Made by a program: the position numbers and the translations under genes. A stretch of 22,028 nt of DNA from a virus: the IMG/VR virus record IMGVR_UViG_3300025645_000520, positions 1 to 22,028 of that record; one strand, given 5' to 3'. Below the pieces are notes generated by a model that had not been told where the DNA came from, did not search any database, and worked only from the letters and a program-made list of their open reading frames with translations. Below are positions 14,366-21,792 of this stretch, in pieces. How positions within the stretch are numbered: position 1 is the stretch's first letter; each line of letters opens with the position of its first letter.

Positions 14366-15103
14366 TTAGTTTTTATTATTATAATTATATGAACCAGAAA
14401 TTGTAATACTTGCTCCTTTTTCTACCGCTTCATTGTAGTAGTTTATTAAATCTTCTACAATTTCATTTCTATGGTTAGTAGTTAAAGTAATTGCTTCTAA
14501 ATTTTTAATTTTTCTAGCAGCAGCATATAGAAATTTAAAACCTGAATCTGATTTTTTCTTTAAATCTGTTTGATGGGAATCACCACATACTACCATTTTA
14601 CTTCTTAAACCAATACGAGATGTAATCATCTCCATTTGTTCATGAGTAACATTTTGTGCCTCATCTACTATAATTAAAGAATCTAAAAATGTTCTACCTC
14701 GCATAAAAGATACAGGCACAATTTCTATTTTACCATCTTCAATCATTTTTTCAACTTTTACTTTATCATACAATGCAAAGAAATTTTGGTAAATGGGTTG
14801 AACCCAAGGATCCATTTTTTCTCTTAAATCACCAGGTAAAAAACCTATTTCTTCTTTAGATACTGTAGGTCTAGTAATAATAATTTTATCATACTGTTTA
14901 CTAAATACTCCATCTAATGCTACATTACATGCTAATAATGTCTTTCCACTACCTGCACTCCCACCTAAGAGGGTAATAGTATTTTCGAGGATTGCTTTTT
15001 TTGCTAATTTTTGTTCTTCATTAAGTTGGAGTTTGAACTTAATTGGGTTTTTAGGAACTCTCTTAGAACGAAATACATCGTCCGTATGGTGTTTACTTGC
15101 CAT
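14366..15103 (-). CDS. phoH: PhoH-family ATPase
   Basis: A 245-residue protein with clear PhoH signatures: Walker A GGSAGSGKT at residues 47-55, ITRPTVSKEEIGFLPGDLREKMDPW (about 77-100), Walker B LIIVDEAQN at 143-151, then the QMEMITSRIGLRSKMVVCGDSHQTDL segment (about 155-180), and an arginine-containing TTNHRNEIV near the end. This is a P-loop NTPase of helicase superfamily-1 type. Host PhoH is phosphate-regulated, but phage copies are common in marine phages and are probably nucleic-acid or nucleotide-linked ATPases of unclear role. It sits directly after the capsid gene behind a terminator, with a promoter-like motif about 117 bases upstream, an unusually long leader here. The start ATGGCAAGTAAACACC is chosen because the conserved region begins soon after it. 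Confidence 0.92.
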   Translation of the reverse strand: MASKHHTDDVFRSKRVPKNPIKFKLQLNEEQKLAKKAILENTITLLGGSAGSGKTLLACNVALDGVFSKQYDKIIITRPTVSKEEIGFLPGDLREKMDPWVQPIYQNFFALYDKVKVEKMIEDGKIEIVPVSFMRGRTFLDSLIIVDEAQNVTHEQMEMITSRIGLRSKMVVCGDSHQTDLKKKSDSGFKFLYAAARKIKNLEAITLTTNHRNEIVEDLINYYNEAVEKGASITISGSYNYNNKN

Positions 15104-15243
15104 AAATTCTTGAAATTAAGGGTTATATTATCAGTGAATGAAACCGTTGTAAATACGTTAAAAAACCGTAAATTATGGATATAGCTATATAATGAGATAA
15201 ATATAGTTCTGATATAACGCATTTTATTATACATATGAAAAGT
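15104..15243 (-). promoter_or_regulatory. phoH leader region with late-promoter-like motif
   Basis: This gap holds a promoter-like motif at 15221-15237 (minus strand CATATGTATAATAAAAT). After it comes a leader of about 117 bases to the phoH start, the longest in the window. The leader contains two copies of ACGGTTT-like sequence (around 15155 and 15165). I see no ORF of credible length in it and no known riboswitch fold. Confidence 0.45.
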
Positions 15244-15272
15244 AAAAAAAAACCCGGTCAAAAGACCGGGTT
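15244..15272 (-). terminator. Strong intrinsic terminator after the major capsid gene
   Basis: A perfect nine-pair stem, AACCCGGTC / GACCGGGTT (15251-15259 with 15264-15272), with a four-base loop. On the minus strand it is followed by a run of T (15244-15252). It ends the gp22-gp23 transcript about 30 bases after the gp23 stop. Confidence 0.92.
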
Positions 15273-15302
15273 AATTTTATCAAGATTTGGTTATTCTATA
15301 TA

Positions 15303-16937
15303 CTATAGAGTCTCTAAACCATTAACTTGGATTTTACCATAAAATTCTGGACGAACCATTTTCTTAGCATAACGAGTCATCAATCCTTTACGTGGAGTAA
15401 AAGTTGCTGGATCATATACTAATGGAGTCATGATTAATGGAATGTATGGAGCAAATACAGCACCAGTTTCTAGGAATTGAGCACCTTTAAATCCTAACAA
15501 GATTTGATTATCTGTCATATAAGGATTTTTGTATACTTTATATCTTCCGTTAAATGCACCTACTTTTTGTACACCAAATGCATAACTTGCTTTAGATACA
15601 TCTCCATCAGCATCACCAGCAAATCCAGGAATAGATTCAATGATTGTACTAATTGCAGGAGAAATTACCATAAAGTTAGCACCACCTCTAAGAGTTTTCT
15701 GGTGAATTACGTTAGATAATTTTTGGATTTTAGTTCCTAATGTTTGGAACCATTGTCCTTGTGAATTATAAAATCCTAAGTCTGAAACAGTACCATCAGT
15801 ACCATTATCTACGATTGAACGGTTGTTTACAGCAGACCATACTTCTGTACCTGCAGCAGCAGATTCAACTAGCATGTCTAAGATCTCAAGGTCAATTTCT
15901 AATGAAATGTACTCACTTAAGATAGAAGTCAATTCAGCTTCAGCATCTAAAGCGTGGTAAGCATTTAAGTCTTGTGCGAACTCAGGAGTCCATACAGCTT
16001 TCAACTTACGAGTTTTAGCTACGATAGCAGATGATTGCATCTGTACGTTGATTTCTGGAATTGTGATTGGAGTATTGTTACCATTTAGGCTATTATTTCC
16101 ATCTTCAAAATCACCTCTTTCATTATCTAATGGAGCTAATGAATAAGATACCGCAGTATTACTAGCAGGATCAATAGAATCTTCATCAACAACAAATATA
16201 ATTGCAGTACCCGCAGCGTTGAATTTAGTAAATTGAGGGTATTGTGCTGTTACAGCTGGAGCATTAGCGCCTACTAAGTAGAAGCTTCTGATTGCTTCAG
16301 CATCATAATTTGCATCAAGACCAGCTACAGCTACAGAAGCAGTAACCAAAGTACCAGCAGCTACAGAAGCTGAAAATGCTGAATCATAATTAACTGAAGC
16401 TTGAACTGCTGAACCGGTTGTTACCGCGGCAACAGAAGCTGTAGTGTTAATTGAGTATCCATATCTTCCTGAACCATATAAACCACCTGAATTAGTGTTT
16501 CCGAAAGGAGCAGTTGAAGGATTAGTTCCTTCGTTTCCGTATAAAGATGCATCTTTTACAAATGGTGTTTTATTAGCTCCATATTGGAAATCTAAATAAA
16601 ATACAAGACCTGAAGGTAAGTTCATTGGTTGAACGCTAATGAATTCTTTCGCTGCGATTTGACCAAATACTTTTCTTACCAATGGTAAGGCAACACCTGC
16701 CCACTGAGCACCTGTTCCTGCTGTAAAAGTACCAGAACCTGCACCACCACCGGTGTTAGATTCTTCTACTACTAATTGTTTTGCTTGATTTTCAAGAATA
16801 ATTCCCATGTTGGTTTTATTAGCACCAGTCATTCCTTCTAACAAACCTGTTTTTTCCCATTTTGATGCCAATTTGGCTGCGTCACTCTGCATTGAGTGGT
16901 ATGGGTTCGCGCTTTCTAATAGAGTATTTAAGCTCAT
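15303..16937 (-). CDS. gp23: Major capsid protein
   Basis: A 544-residue protein, close to T4 gp23 (521). Conserved parts: VALPLVRKVFGQIAAKEFISVQPMNLPSGLVFYLDFQYG (about 82-120) and the central core, including IVAKTRKLKAVWTPEFAQDLNAYHALDAEAELTSILSEYISLEIDLEIL, which closely parallels the T4 capsid sequence. The C-terminus has APYIPLIMTPLVYDPATFTPRKGLMTRYAKKMVRPEFYGKIQVNGLETL. It builds the icosahedral head shell. Residues 1-59 look like a scaffold-side propeptide: the glycine-rich TGGGAGSGTFTAGTG (62-76) starts just after VVEESN, a plausible prohead-protease site. An Ala/Ser/Thr-rich insert at about 130-270 is probably the outer surface domain. Starts 33 bases after the gp22 stop and ends in a strong terminator. 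Confidence 0.95.
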   Translation of the reverse strand: MSLNTLLESANPYHSMQSDAAKLASKWEKTGLLEGMTGANKTNMGIILENQAKQLVVEESNTGGGAGSGTFTAGTGAQWAGVALPLVRKVFGQIAAKEFISVQPMNLPSGLVFYLDFQYGANKTPFVKDASLYGNEGTNPSTAPFGNTNSGGLYGSGRYGYSINTTASVAAVTTGSAVQASVNYDSAFSASVAAGTLVTASVAVAGLDANYDAEAIRSFYLVGANAPAVTAQYPQFTKFNAAGTAIIFVVDEDSIDPASNTAVSYSLAPLDNERGDFEDGNNSLNGNNTPITIPEINVQMQSSAIVAKTRKLKAVWTPEFAQDLNAYHALDAEAELTSILSEYISLEIDLEILDMLVESAAAGTEVWSAVNNRSIVDNGTDGTVSDLGFYNSQGQWFQTLGTKIQKLSNVIHQKTLRGGANFMVISPAISTIIESIPGFAGDADGDVSKASYAFGVQKVGAFNGRYKVYKNPYMTDNQILLGFKGAQFLETGAVFAPYIPLIMTPLVYDPATFTPRKGLMTRYAKKMVRPEFYGKIQVNGLETL

Positions 16938-16969
16938 TTTTTTAGTTTTTAAAGTTTTAAAATTGTTTT

Positions 16970-18055
16970 TTAAATCAATCCAGCAAGTTTACGCATACGG
17001 TTGTATACATCATTGCTTTCAATAATTGGTTTTTTAGCTTCAGTTATAGTTCCAGTTGCTTTAGATGCACTACCTCTTGGTCTTGCCATTGCTTCTGTTT
17101 TTGATACTAAACCTTCGTTTAATGTTTCAAAAATAACTTTAGCTTCTTTTACTGTTGACGCTTTATCAAATGCTTTAAGCACTTTAACTTTTTTGTCTTC
17201 AGATAAGTTTTTAGATTTGAATACTTTGTTTGTATAAAGTAACTTAGCATTAAGTAAATTAACTTCTTGTAATTCAACTTTAAGAGCTTCGATTTCTTCA
17301 ATCGCTTCTTTAAATTTCATTTTTTCAGTTTCAGCTTCGATTTTATCGTCTTTTTTACGATCATCACCTTCAGCTTTTTCTTTTTTAGACATTTCGTCTA
17401 AATCTTCTACTTTTGCTTCGTCAATTTCTATATCAACATCAACATCTTCAATATCTTCGATATCGTCAACGTCTACAACGTCTTCAACATCTTCTTCATC
17501 TTCCACTGCTTCATCACCTGCTTCAATTGTTCCGTCTGCTACTAAATCTTTAATAACATCCTCAATGAATCCTTTTAAGTCATCTTCTGACATATCTTCA
17601 AGATCAATTTCTTCATCTTCAAGACCATCTTCCGTGTCTTCTTTCTCGTCTTTTTCGCCATCTAAGTAGCCTTCTTCTTCAGCATCAGTACGTTCGTCCT
17701 CTTTCAAGTCCTCTTTTTCGTCCTTTATACCGTCCTTGTAGCCTTCTTCTTCAGCGTCTGTACGAGCGTTTTCATCCAATTCAAGTTCAGCAAGTAACTC
17801 GTCTAGGTTAATTTCATCAAGCTCTTCTTTTTCTTCTTTTACGTCATCATACGCCTCTTCTAAATCAGCTTCAACTTCTTGGATTTCAGTTTCTTCAACT
17901 TCGTCTTTGTCCATTTCTTCTAACTTTGCAGATAACATACTTTTTAGATGAGGTGTAAAAGCCTCTTCAAGAGCAAGTTTTGCGTTTGCAATAGCAGTTT
18001 CTTTAACAGCTTTAGCATCAGCGATTGCTTCTTTTAACAAATCATTGTTTGCCAT
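16970..18055 (-). CDS. gp22: Prohead core scaffold protein, very acidic
   Basis: A 361-residue, highly acidic, helical protein between protease and capsid genes, the place of T4 gp22. It begins MANNDLLKEAIADAKAVKETAIANAKLALEEAF, has long Glu/Asp runs (for example DVEDVVDVDDIEDIEDVDVDIEIDE, about 189-213), a coiled coil MKFKEAIEEIEALKVELQEVNLLNAKLLYTNKVFK near residue 245-280, and a C-terminal NRMRKLAGLI typical of this family in T4-like marine phages. Scaffold proteins fill the prohead and are cut up by gp21 before DNA packaging. Matches to the T4 cleavage rule (I/L-x-E) occur near the C-terminus at ITE-A (337-339) and IIE-S (344-346). A 19-residue acidic repeat occurs twice at 98-140. No motif-type promoter precedes it. 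The leader contains a hairpin. Confidence 0.85.
   Translation of the reverse strand: MANNDLLKEAIADAKAVKETAIANAKLALEEAFTPHLKSMLSAKLEEMDKDEVEETEIQEVEADLEEAYDDVKEEKEELDEINLDELLAELELDENARTDAEEEGYKDGIKDEKEDLKEDERTDAEEEGYLDGEKDEKEDTEDGLEDEEIDLEDMSEDDLKGFIEDVIKDLVADGTIEAGDEAVEDEEDVEDVVDVDDIEDIEDVDVDIEIDEAKVEDLDEMSKKEKAEGDDRKKDDKIEAETEKMKFKEAIEEIEALKVELQEVNLLNAKLLYTNKVFKSKNLSEDKKVKVLKAFDKASTVKEAKVIFETLNEGLVSKTEAMARPRGSASKATGTITEAKKPIIESNDVYNRMRKLAGLI
17636..17764 (-). repeat. Direct repeat of 19 residues inside the scaffold gene
   Basis: Residues 98-116 and 122-140 of the scaffold protein both read RTDAEEEGYxDGxKDEKED, differing at two positions and separated by five residues (DEKED end to RTD start). 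It is an internal duplication in the acidic part of the protein. Confidence 0.8.
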
Positions 18056-18245
18056 AATCTCAAAATTTTTTTTGTGAAATACGATTATTAGGAATCGTAA
18101 TAGGTAGTTTTTTTATATTGGTGCCATATAAGATACTCATGACACATTGCGGTCATACGTATGTAAAAATATTTTAAGACACAAGAAGCGCTCAAAAGAG
18201 CGCTTTATGCATTAAATCCGTCGGTAGCGTCCGAAGAAAATATTA
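18056..18245 (-). promoter_or_regulatory. Leader region of the scaffold-capsid unit with two hairpins
   Basis: The 190-base gap between gp21 and gp22 holds no ORF. It contains a perfect eight-pair hairpin AAGCGCTC / GAGCGCTT (18186-18205, loop of four) shortly after the gp21 stop, and a ten-base palindrome CATACGTATG (18154-18163) that partly resembles the recurring promoter core. It also has a seven-pair hairpin TACGATT / AATCGTA (18080-18099) a short way upstream of the gp22 start. The first hairpin has a poor U-tract on the minus strand, so it may be a weak terminator or processing site. Confidence 0.5.
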
Positions 18246-18851
18246 TTAAGTTATAGGACATGAACCTTTTGAACAAAGGATTTCATGTATTACTTTATTT
18301 ACATTGGTATAATCATATGTAACTGTATTTTTACCTTCATTTAAGGTAGTCATATAAGAACCTGGGTTTGAAGGTGTTGAGACAAAATCCCAACATAATA
18401 ATTCAAAGTCATCTTGTACCTCCATTACACCACCTCTTTCTTCTAAAGAACCCATACCACGAGATGATACACCTACTGTAACTCCGCTTTTAATTAATTC
18501 TTTAAGTATATTTCCTGATGGGGTAGGTAGTATTTCAATTTTACCCATTACATTATTTCCATCCCACCAATATTCTGATATTAGATGTGATACATTTTTT
18601 AAGTTTACTACAGTAGATTCAGGATGATCTAATTCCCCCATTGAACGTCTTTGTTCAACTAGTTCATTATATTTTTCCATTTCTCTATCCCATAAACCCT
18701 TTGAGTAATAACGTCCGTTACCATTTTTAACTTCAGCCGTAGCTAAAATACCCTCAACAAAAAGATTTCCACTCTCCTTATTAACATTTTCAGTTAATTG
18801 GGAGGGGGATATCTTTACAGTATGAGTTTCTATTAATAGCTTTTTGCTCAT
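18246..18851 (-). CDS. gp21: Prohead core protease
   Basis: A 201-residue serine protease of the T4 gp21 type (T4 gp21 is 212). Visible signatures: GILATAEVKNGNGRYYSKGLWDREMEKY (about 34-62), RSMGELDHPEST with the catalytic histidine H76, LISEYWWDGNNVMGKIEILPTPSGNIL (90-116), then SGVTVGVSSRGMGSL with the candidate catalytic serine at 129 or 130, and a late acidic residue in LLCWDFVSTPSNPGS (D155). This family cuts scaffold and the capsid N-terminus after I/L-x-E in the prohead, and itself is autoprocessed. It starts one base after the end of the 412 aa core gene and precedes the scaffold and capsid genes, giving the expected 21-22-23 order. No motif-type promoter is visible, so it is probably read from upstream. 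Confidence 0.93.
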   Translation of the reverse strand: MSKKLLIETHTVKISPSQLTENVNKESGNLFVEGILATAEVKNGNGRYYSKGLWDREMEKYNELVEQRRSMGELDHPESTVVNLKNVSHLISEYWWDGNNVMGKIEILPTPSGNILKELIKSGVTVGVSSRGMGSLEERGGVMEVQDDFELLCWDFVSTPSNPGSYMTTLNEGKNTVTYDYTNVNKVIHEILCSKGSCPIT

Positions 18852-18852
18852 A

Positions 18853-20091
18853 TTATTTATTTACAGAATATGCCGAAGTTGATTGTCCTACTTTTTTAGG
18901 ATCTCTTTCACCTGCAGCACCACGTGTTGGGTTATTTTTATCATTAAAGCTTACAGCATCCATTTCGTCAATAGCATATGCAGAAGTTGATTGTCCTACT
19001 TTTTTAGGATCTCTTTCACCAGCAGCACCACGAGTTGGGTTGTTTTTATCATTCCAACTTACCTCATCCATTTCATCTACTATTTCTTTTTTAGAATATG
19101 CTTTACCACATGATTTTTCATATACTTTTTCCATTTGAGATTTCTTCTTTTCTAAAAGTTTAATTTCTCTTTGCATTTCCTTCATCTTAGTTTTATCAAT
19201 TAACTCACTAAGGTTTTCATCTTCTTGAATTGAACTAACTCTATCTAATTTTTCTTGGATATGATCATGTAAATAATCTAATTGTGCTTCTAATTTTACG
19301 GCTTCAGCTTCTTTCCCTATTTCCGCTAATTTACTATCTATTGATTCTTTTTTCACTTTTTTCTTTTTATCTGATGCTGCTTTTTTCATTGGTTCTTTTT
19401 TATCTCCGTCTCCGTCGATATCTGCAAAATCGGGTTTTGGTGATTCTTCAATTTCTTCTTCTCTTAAAGACCCCATTAAGGATTCTTTAACTAAATCAAA
19501 TGTATTATCACTGTCTTTTAATTTTTCACTATATCCGCTTGCAGCATGTTTACCATCTACTTTTTGTGTTTTAGCTTCAGTATAACCTAAACCCTTAATT
19601 CCAAATTGTCCTTCTTTTACATAATGTAATGGATCTTTAGCTAAGTTTTTAATTACTAGCTCTTTAGCTTCATCTAAAGTTAATTCACTATTATAGCTGC
19701 TTTCTAATTGTACACCTTTTAATAATTCTTCACCATTAACATTATTAATGTTTTCTACTGTAGTATCATAATCGTAATTATGAGAATCAATATTTTCTAA
19801 GGTTTTATCAACTTTGTAAGAAGCTTGAAATCCTTTACCTTCAAATTTAGCTTTTGAATCTGCTGATATACCTTCTGAATCTTTTATAGTGTTTGTTGAT
19901 TCATCAGTATTAACTATAGGTTTTAATTCGGATAAATCTCCTTTTTTTTCATTTAAAAATTGAGCAAATTTAATTTCAAAATCTTGTTTTGGAGTTGCTT
20001 CAAATGTAGACATTGGTTTTAAATCTACATAATTTTCTGTAATTAACTTTTTTGTTAATTCCTCATGTAATTGGTTTGCTGTTTTTTTCAT
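18853..20091 (-). CDS. Prohead core-region protein with C-terminal tandem repeat
   Basis: A 412-residue, hydrophilic protein of unknown function, in the gp67/gp68 region upstream of the protease. Residues 1-60 are helical (QLHEELTKKLITENYVDLKP, EIKFAQFLNEKKGD). A middle domain has LTLDEAKELVIKNLAKDPLHYVKEGQFGIKGLGYTEA (about 137-173). Then come an acidic-to-basic segment PDFADIDGDGDKKEPMKKA (220-238), and a coiled coil (about 255-330). The last 74 residues are two copies of a 36-residue unit. The composition resembles an inner-head or scaffold protein that could be cleaved by gp21 at I/L-x-E (for example ITE-N near residue 19). It starts 7 bases after the end of the 77 aa gene, and ends next to gp21. 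Binding or assembly role is inferred only from position. Confidence 0.8.
   Translation of the reverse strand: MKKTANQLHEELTKKLITENYVDLKPMSTFEATPKQDFEIKFAQFLNEKKGDLSELKPIVNTDESTNTIKDSEGISADSKAKFEGKGFQASYKVDKTLENIDSHNYDYDTTVENINNVNGEELLKGVQLESSYNSELTLDEAKELVIKNLAKDPLHYVKEGQFGIKGLGYTEAKTQKVDGKHAASGYSEKLKDSDNTFDLVKESLMGSLREEEIEESPKPDFADIDGDGDKKEPMKKAASDKKKKVKKESIDSKLAEIGKEAEAVKLEAQLDYLHDHIQEKLDRVSSIQEDENLSELIDKTKMKEMQREIKLLEKKKSQMEKVYEKSCGKAYSKKEIVDEMDEVSWNDKNNPTRGAAGERDPKKVGQSTSAYAIDEMDAVSFNDKNNPTRGAAGERDPKKVGQSTSAYSVNK
18862..19077 (-). repeat. Two-copy tandem duplication, 108 bases per unit
   Basis: Units at 18862-18969 and 18970-19077 encode residues 375-410 and 339-374 of the 412 aa protein. 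Each unit includes NDKNNPTRGAAGERDPKKVG. By hand alignment the DNA differs at 13 of 108 positions, so the duplication is fairly recent, in frame and under amino-acid constraint in the central part. Confidence 0.9.
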
Positions 20092-20098
20092 TTTATTT

Positions 20099-20332
20099 TT
20101 ATTGTAATAATGTTTCTATATCGTTGAAATAATCATTTAACATATCTGTGCCTATAACGACTGCAAAACTATCTGGATTATCCCTATAGTATTTTATTGT
20201 TTCTATTTTTCCTAGTTTAATGGATTTTTTAATATCCTCAAATCTAGCTTCTAATTTATCAAAAGCTTCTATACGTTCCGCGTGAAACTTAGATGCTTTG
20301 TCTTCTTGTTCTTTTATATTACCCTTATACAT
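20099..20332 (-). CDS. Small helical protein of unknown function, prohead-core region
   Basis: A 77-residue, charged, helical protein: KASKFHAERIEAFDKLEARFEDIKKSIKLGKIETIKYYRDNPDSFAVVIGTDMLNDYFNDIETLLQ. A helix of about 35 residues is followed by a Pro-containing break, a short hydrophobic VVIG segment and a C-terminal helix. I recognise no family. Position between two core-region genes, in the place of T4 gp67/gp68, suggests a minor prohead-core component. Its ATG (20330-20332) sits next to the stop of the 199 aa gene at 20334, so the two are probably translationally coupled. No Shine-Dalgarno sequence. Confidence 0.65.
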   Translation of the reverse strand: MYKGNIKEQEDKASKFHAERIEAFDKLEARFEDIKKSIKLGKIETIKYYRDNPDSFAVVIGTDMLNDYFNDIETLLQ

Positions 20333-20333
20333 A

Positions 20334-20933
20334 TTAAAATAATTTATTTACTTCGAGTCCTGATTTCTTTTGGACATAAGTACCTTTCTTATTTTTAGGG
20401 ACTAATGTGTATTTAAATGCTTTTACTATATAGTTATCTTTTACTCCGTCTTCTGTTGCTTTAGGTCCCGGACCTAGGGTTGCACCAACTCCTTCTTTTT
20501 TAAGTTTTTTTTTCTTTTTTTTAAAAGCGTATGGGGTTGCATATTGCATTCCTGTACCTGCACTAAAACTAGCAGATCCTGCTCCCCCTCCAGTAGTAGA
20601 CATTTCTTCTATTTCTTCTTCTTCTCTGACTGCTTTTCTATAATCTTCTGGGTAATTATTTCTAACATGAGTACGAATTACATTTCTTAATTGTTTTGCT
20701 TGTTCGTATATGTCTAAGAATTTTTTATCATCTTTAGCTTTTTGGTACACACCTTTAGCTGTATCCGCTAATTCCATAGAATCTTCAACTAATTTGGTTA
20801 AATTAGGAACATAATCAATAGACCAAGATATAGCACCCGTTACAGGATCTTTACCTGTAACTACAGATTTTACACCCCCAGTAACCTTAGTATCACCTAC
20901 TTCAATTTCTTTAAGTTTATATTTGAACGCCAT
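20334..20933 (-). CDS. Prohead-core candidate sharing a Gly-rich motif with the capsid protein
   Basis: A 199-residue protein without a recognised family. Residues 1-45 form a beta-rich head (YKLKEIEVGDTKVTGGVKSVVTGKD), 46-100 are helical (LTKLVEDSMELADTAKGVYQKAKDDKKFLDIYEQAKQLRNVIR), and 101-111 are very acidic (REEEEIEEM). Then comes TGGGAGSASFSAGTGMQYA (114-132), followed by a lysine run (KKKKKKLKK, about 138-147) and a basic C-terminal domain. The Gly-rich motif matches the segment at the mature N-terminus of gp23 at 14 of 19 positions. The preceding IEE-M fits the prohead-protease rule, so the protein may be cut there, leaving a basic DNA-facing C-terminal piece. It overlaps the upstream 288 aa gene by 17 bases. 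Confidence 0.72.
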   Translation of the reverse strand: MAFKYKLKEIEVGDTKVTGGVKSVVTGKDPVTGAISWSIDYVPNLTKLVEDSMELADTAKGVYQKAKDDKKFLDIYEQAKQLRNVIRTHVRNNYPEDYRKAVREEEEIEEMSTTGGGAGSASFSAGTGMQYATPYAFKKKKKKLKKEGVGATLGPGPKATEDGVKDNYIVKAFKYTLVPKNKKGTYVQKKSGLEVNKLF

Positions 20934-21783
20934 TTGCTATTTGAATTTCGTTTACTAATTGATAATAACGTAACAAATCAACTAAATTATTATCACCAAC
21001 TTTATCAGTTTTATTTAATTCAGTTAAGAATTTAGATACTTCGGTAATTTTAATTTGAGTGGTTTTATCTTTAATATTTTTAACTATCTTAGATAATGTT
21101 GATTTTAACTCTGTAATTTTAATATTATAGAAGTTTCTTAAATCAGGGGTTGAATCTACAGCATTAATGTATTCCTTAAGAATTTGTTTTTGCCCACTAC
21201 TTAATGCGTCATACTTATTATTAAATTTTTCTAATAATATTTTATATGTTAAAGATCTTACATCTTTATCATATGTAGAAAATTCTTTAAGTACTGATTG
21301 TTTTTTATCATTACCAATTTCCTTTTTAGTTAAATGTTCTAGTAAAGTTACTTTATTTTCAACTAATTGGGTAGGATTTGAAATTAATTTTGAATTAACG
21401 TTTTCGATTAAAGTGTATAAGGCAGCTAATTCTTTATAATTAGTAACTTTAGAACCAAAGAAAGATTCTAAATTATAATGTTTCTTAATTTCATTAATTA
21501 AATTATATTTCTGCTTTTTTAATGATTTTCTATTAAACTTAGTAGAAGCTTCTAATATAGTATCAACTATCATAGTAGCTCTACCTTCGGTTATTACTTT
21601 AGACTTAAGTATAGACTCATACAATTTGTATTCTTTACCTAAAGAAGTGTTAGTAAAATATTCTTTTAAAATATCAATAGCAGGTGAGTCACCCCCTTTT
21701 AATGTATCTGCAGTTATTTGACGTACTAGTAATTCAAATAATATTCCAGTATTCTTATACTTTGAGTGTTTTATTTTCATCAA
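20917..21783 (-). CDS. Conserved-type helical protein of unknown function, portal-adjacent
   Basis: A 288-residue, almost wholly helical, lysine-rich protein starting MMKIKHSKYKNTGILFELLVRQITADTLKGGDSPAIDIL. Helical segments of about 15-25 residues follow one after another (KTNFNRKSLKKQKYNLINEIKKHYNLES region, LYTLIENVNSKLISNP, NLVDLLRYYQLVNEIQ near the end), with no membrane segment, metal motif or catalytic signature that I can see. The N-terminal phrase looks familiar from T4-like phages of marine bacteria, but I cannot attach a function. Its place upstream of the core genes, where a portal gene would end just outside the window, suggests a head role. A promoter-like motif lies 9 bases before its ATG, so it probably starts the transcript carrying the core genes and protease. 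Its end overlaps the next gene by 17 bases. Confidence 0.75.
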   Translation of the reverse strand: MMKIKHSKYKNTGILFELLVRQITADTLKGGDSPAIDILKEYFTNTSLGKEYKLYESILKSKVITEGRATMIVDTILEASTKFNRKSLKKQKYNLINEIKKHYNLESFFGSKVTNYKELAALYTLIENVNSKLISNPTQLVENKVTLLEHLTKKEIGNDKKQSVLKEFSTYDKDVRSLTYKILLEKFNNKYDALSSGQKQILKEYINAVDSTPDLRNFYNIKITELKSTLSKIVKNIKDKTTQIKITEVSKFLTELNKTDKVGDNNLVDLLRYYQLVNEIQIANGVQI

Positions 21784-21792
21784 AAAAATAGT

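Noticed and set aside
14366-15103. phoH as evidence of a host phosphate-stress operon
   Set aside because: Its neighbours are all virion genes, and no pho-box-like repeat is visible. PhoH homologues are common in marine phages regardless of phosphate genes.
15004-15261. Minus-strand reading frame of 85 codons upstream of and overlapping phoH
   Set aside because: It runs through the promoter motif and the terminator region, overlaps the phoH N-terminus in another frame, and its product looks like random AT-rich translation.
18186-18205. Eight-pair hairpin after gp21 as a strong terminator
   Set aside because: On the minus strand the following bases are CTTGTGTC, a poor U-tract. It is described as a possible weak terminator or processing site instead.
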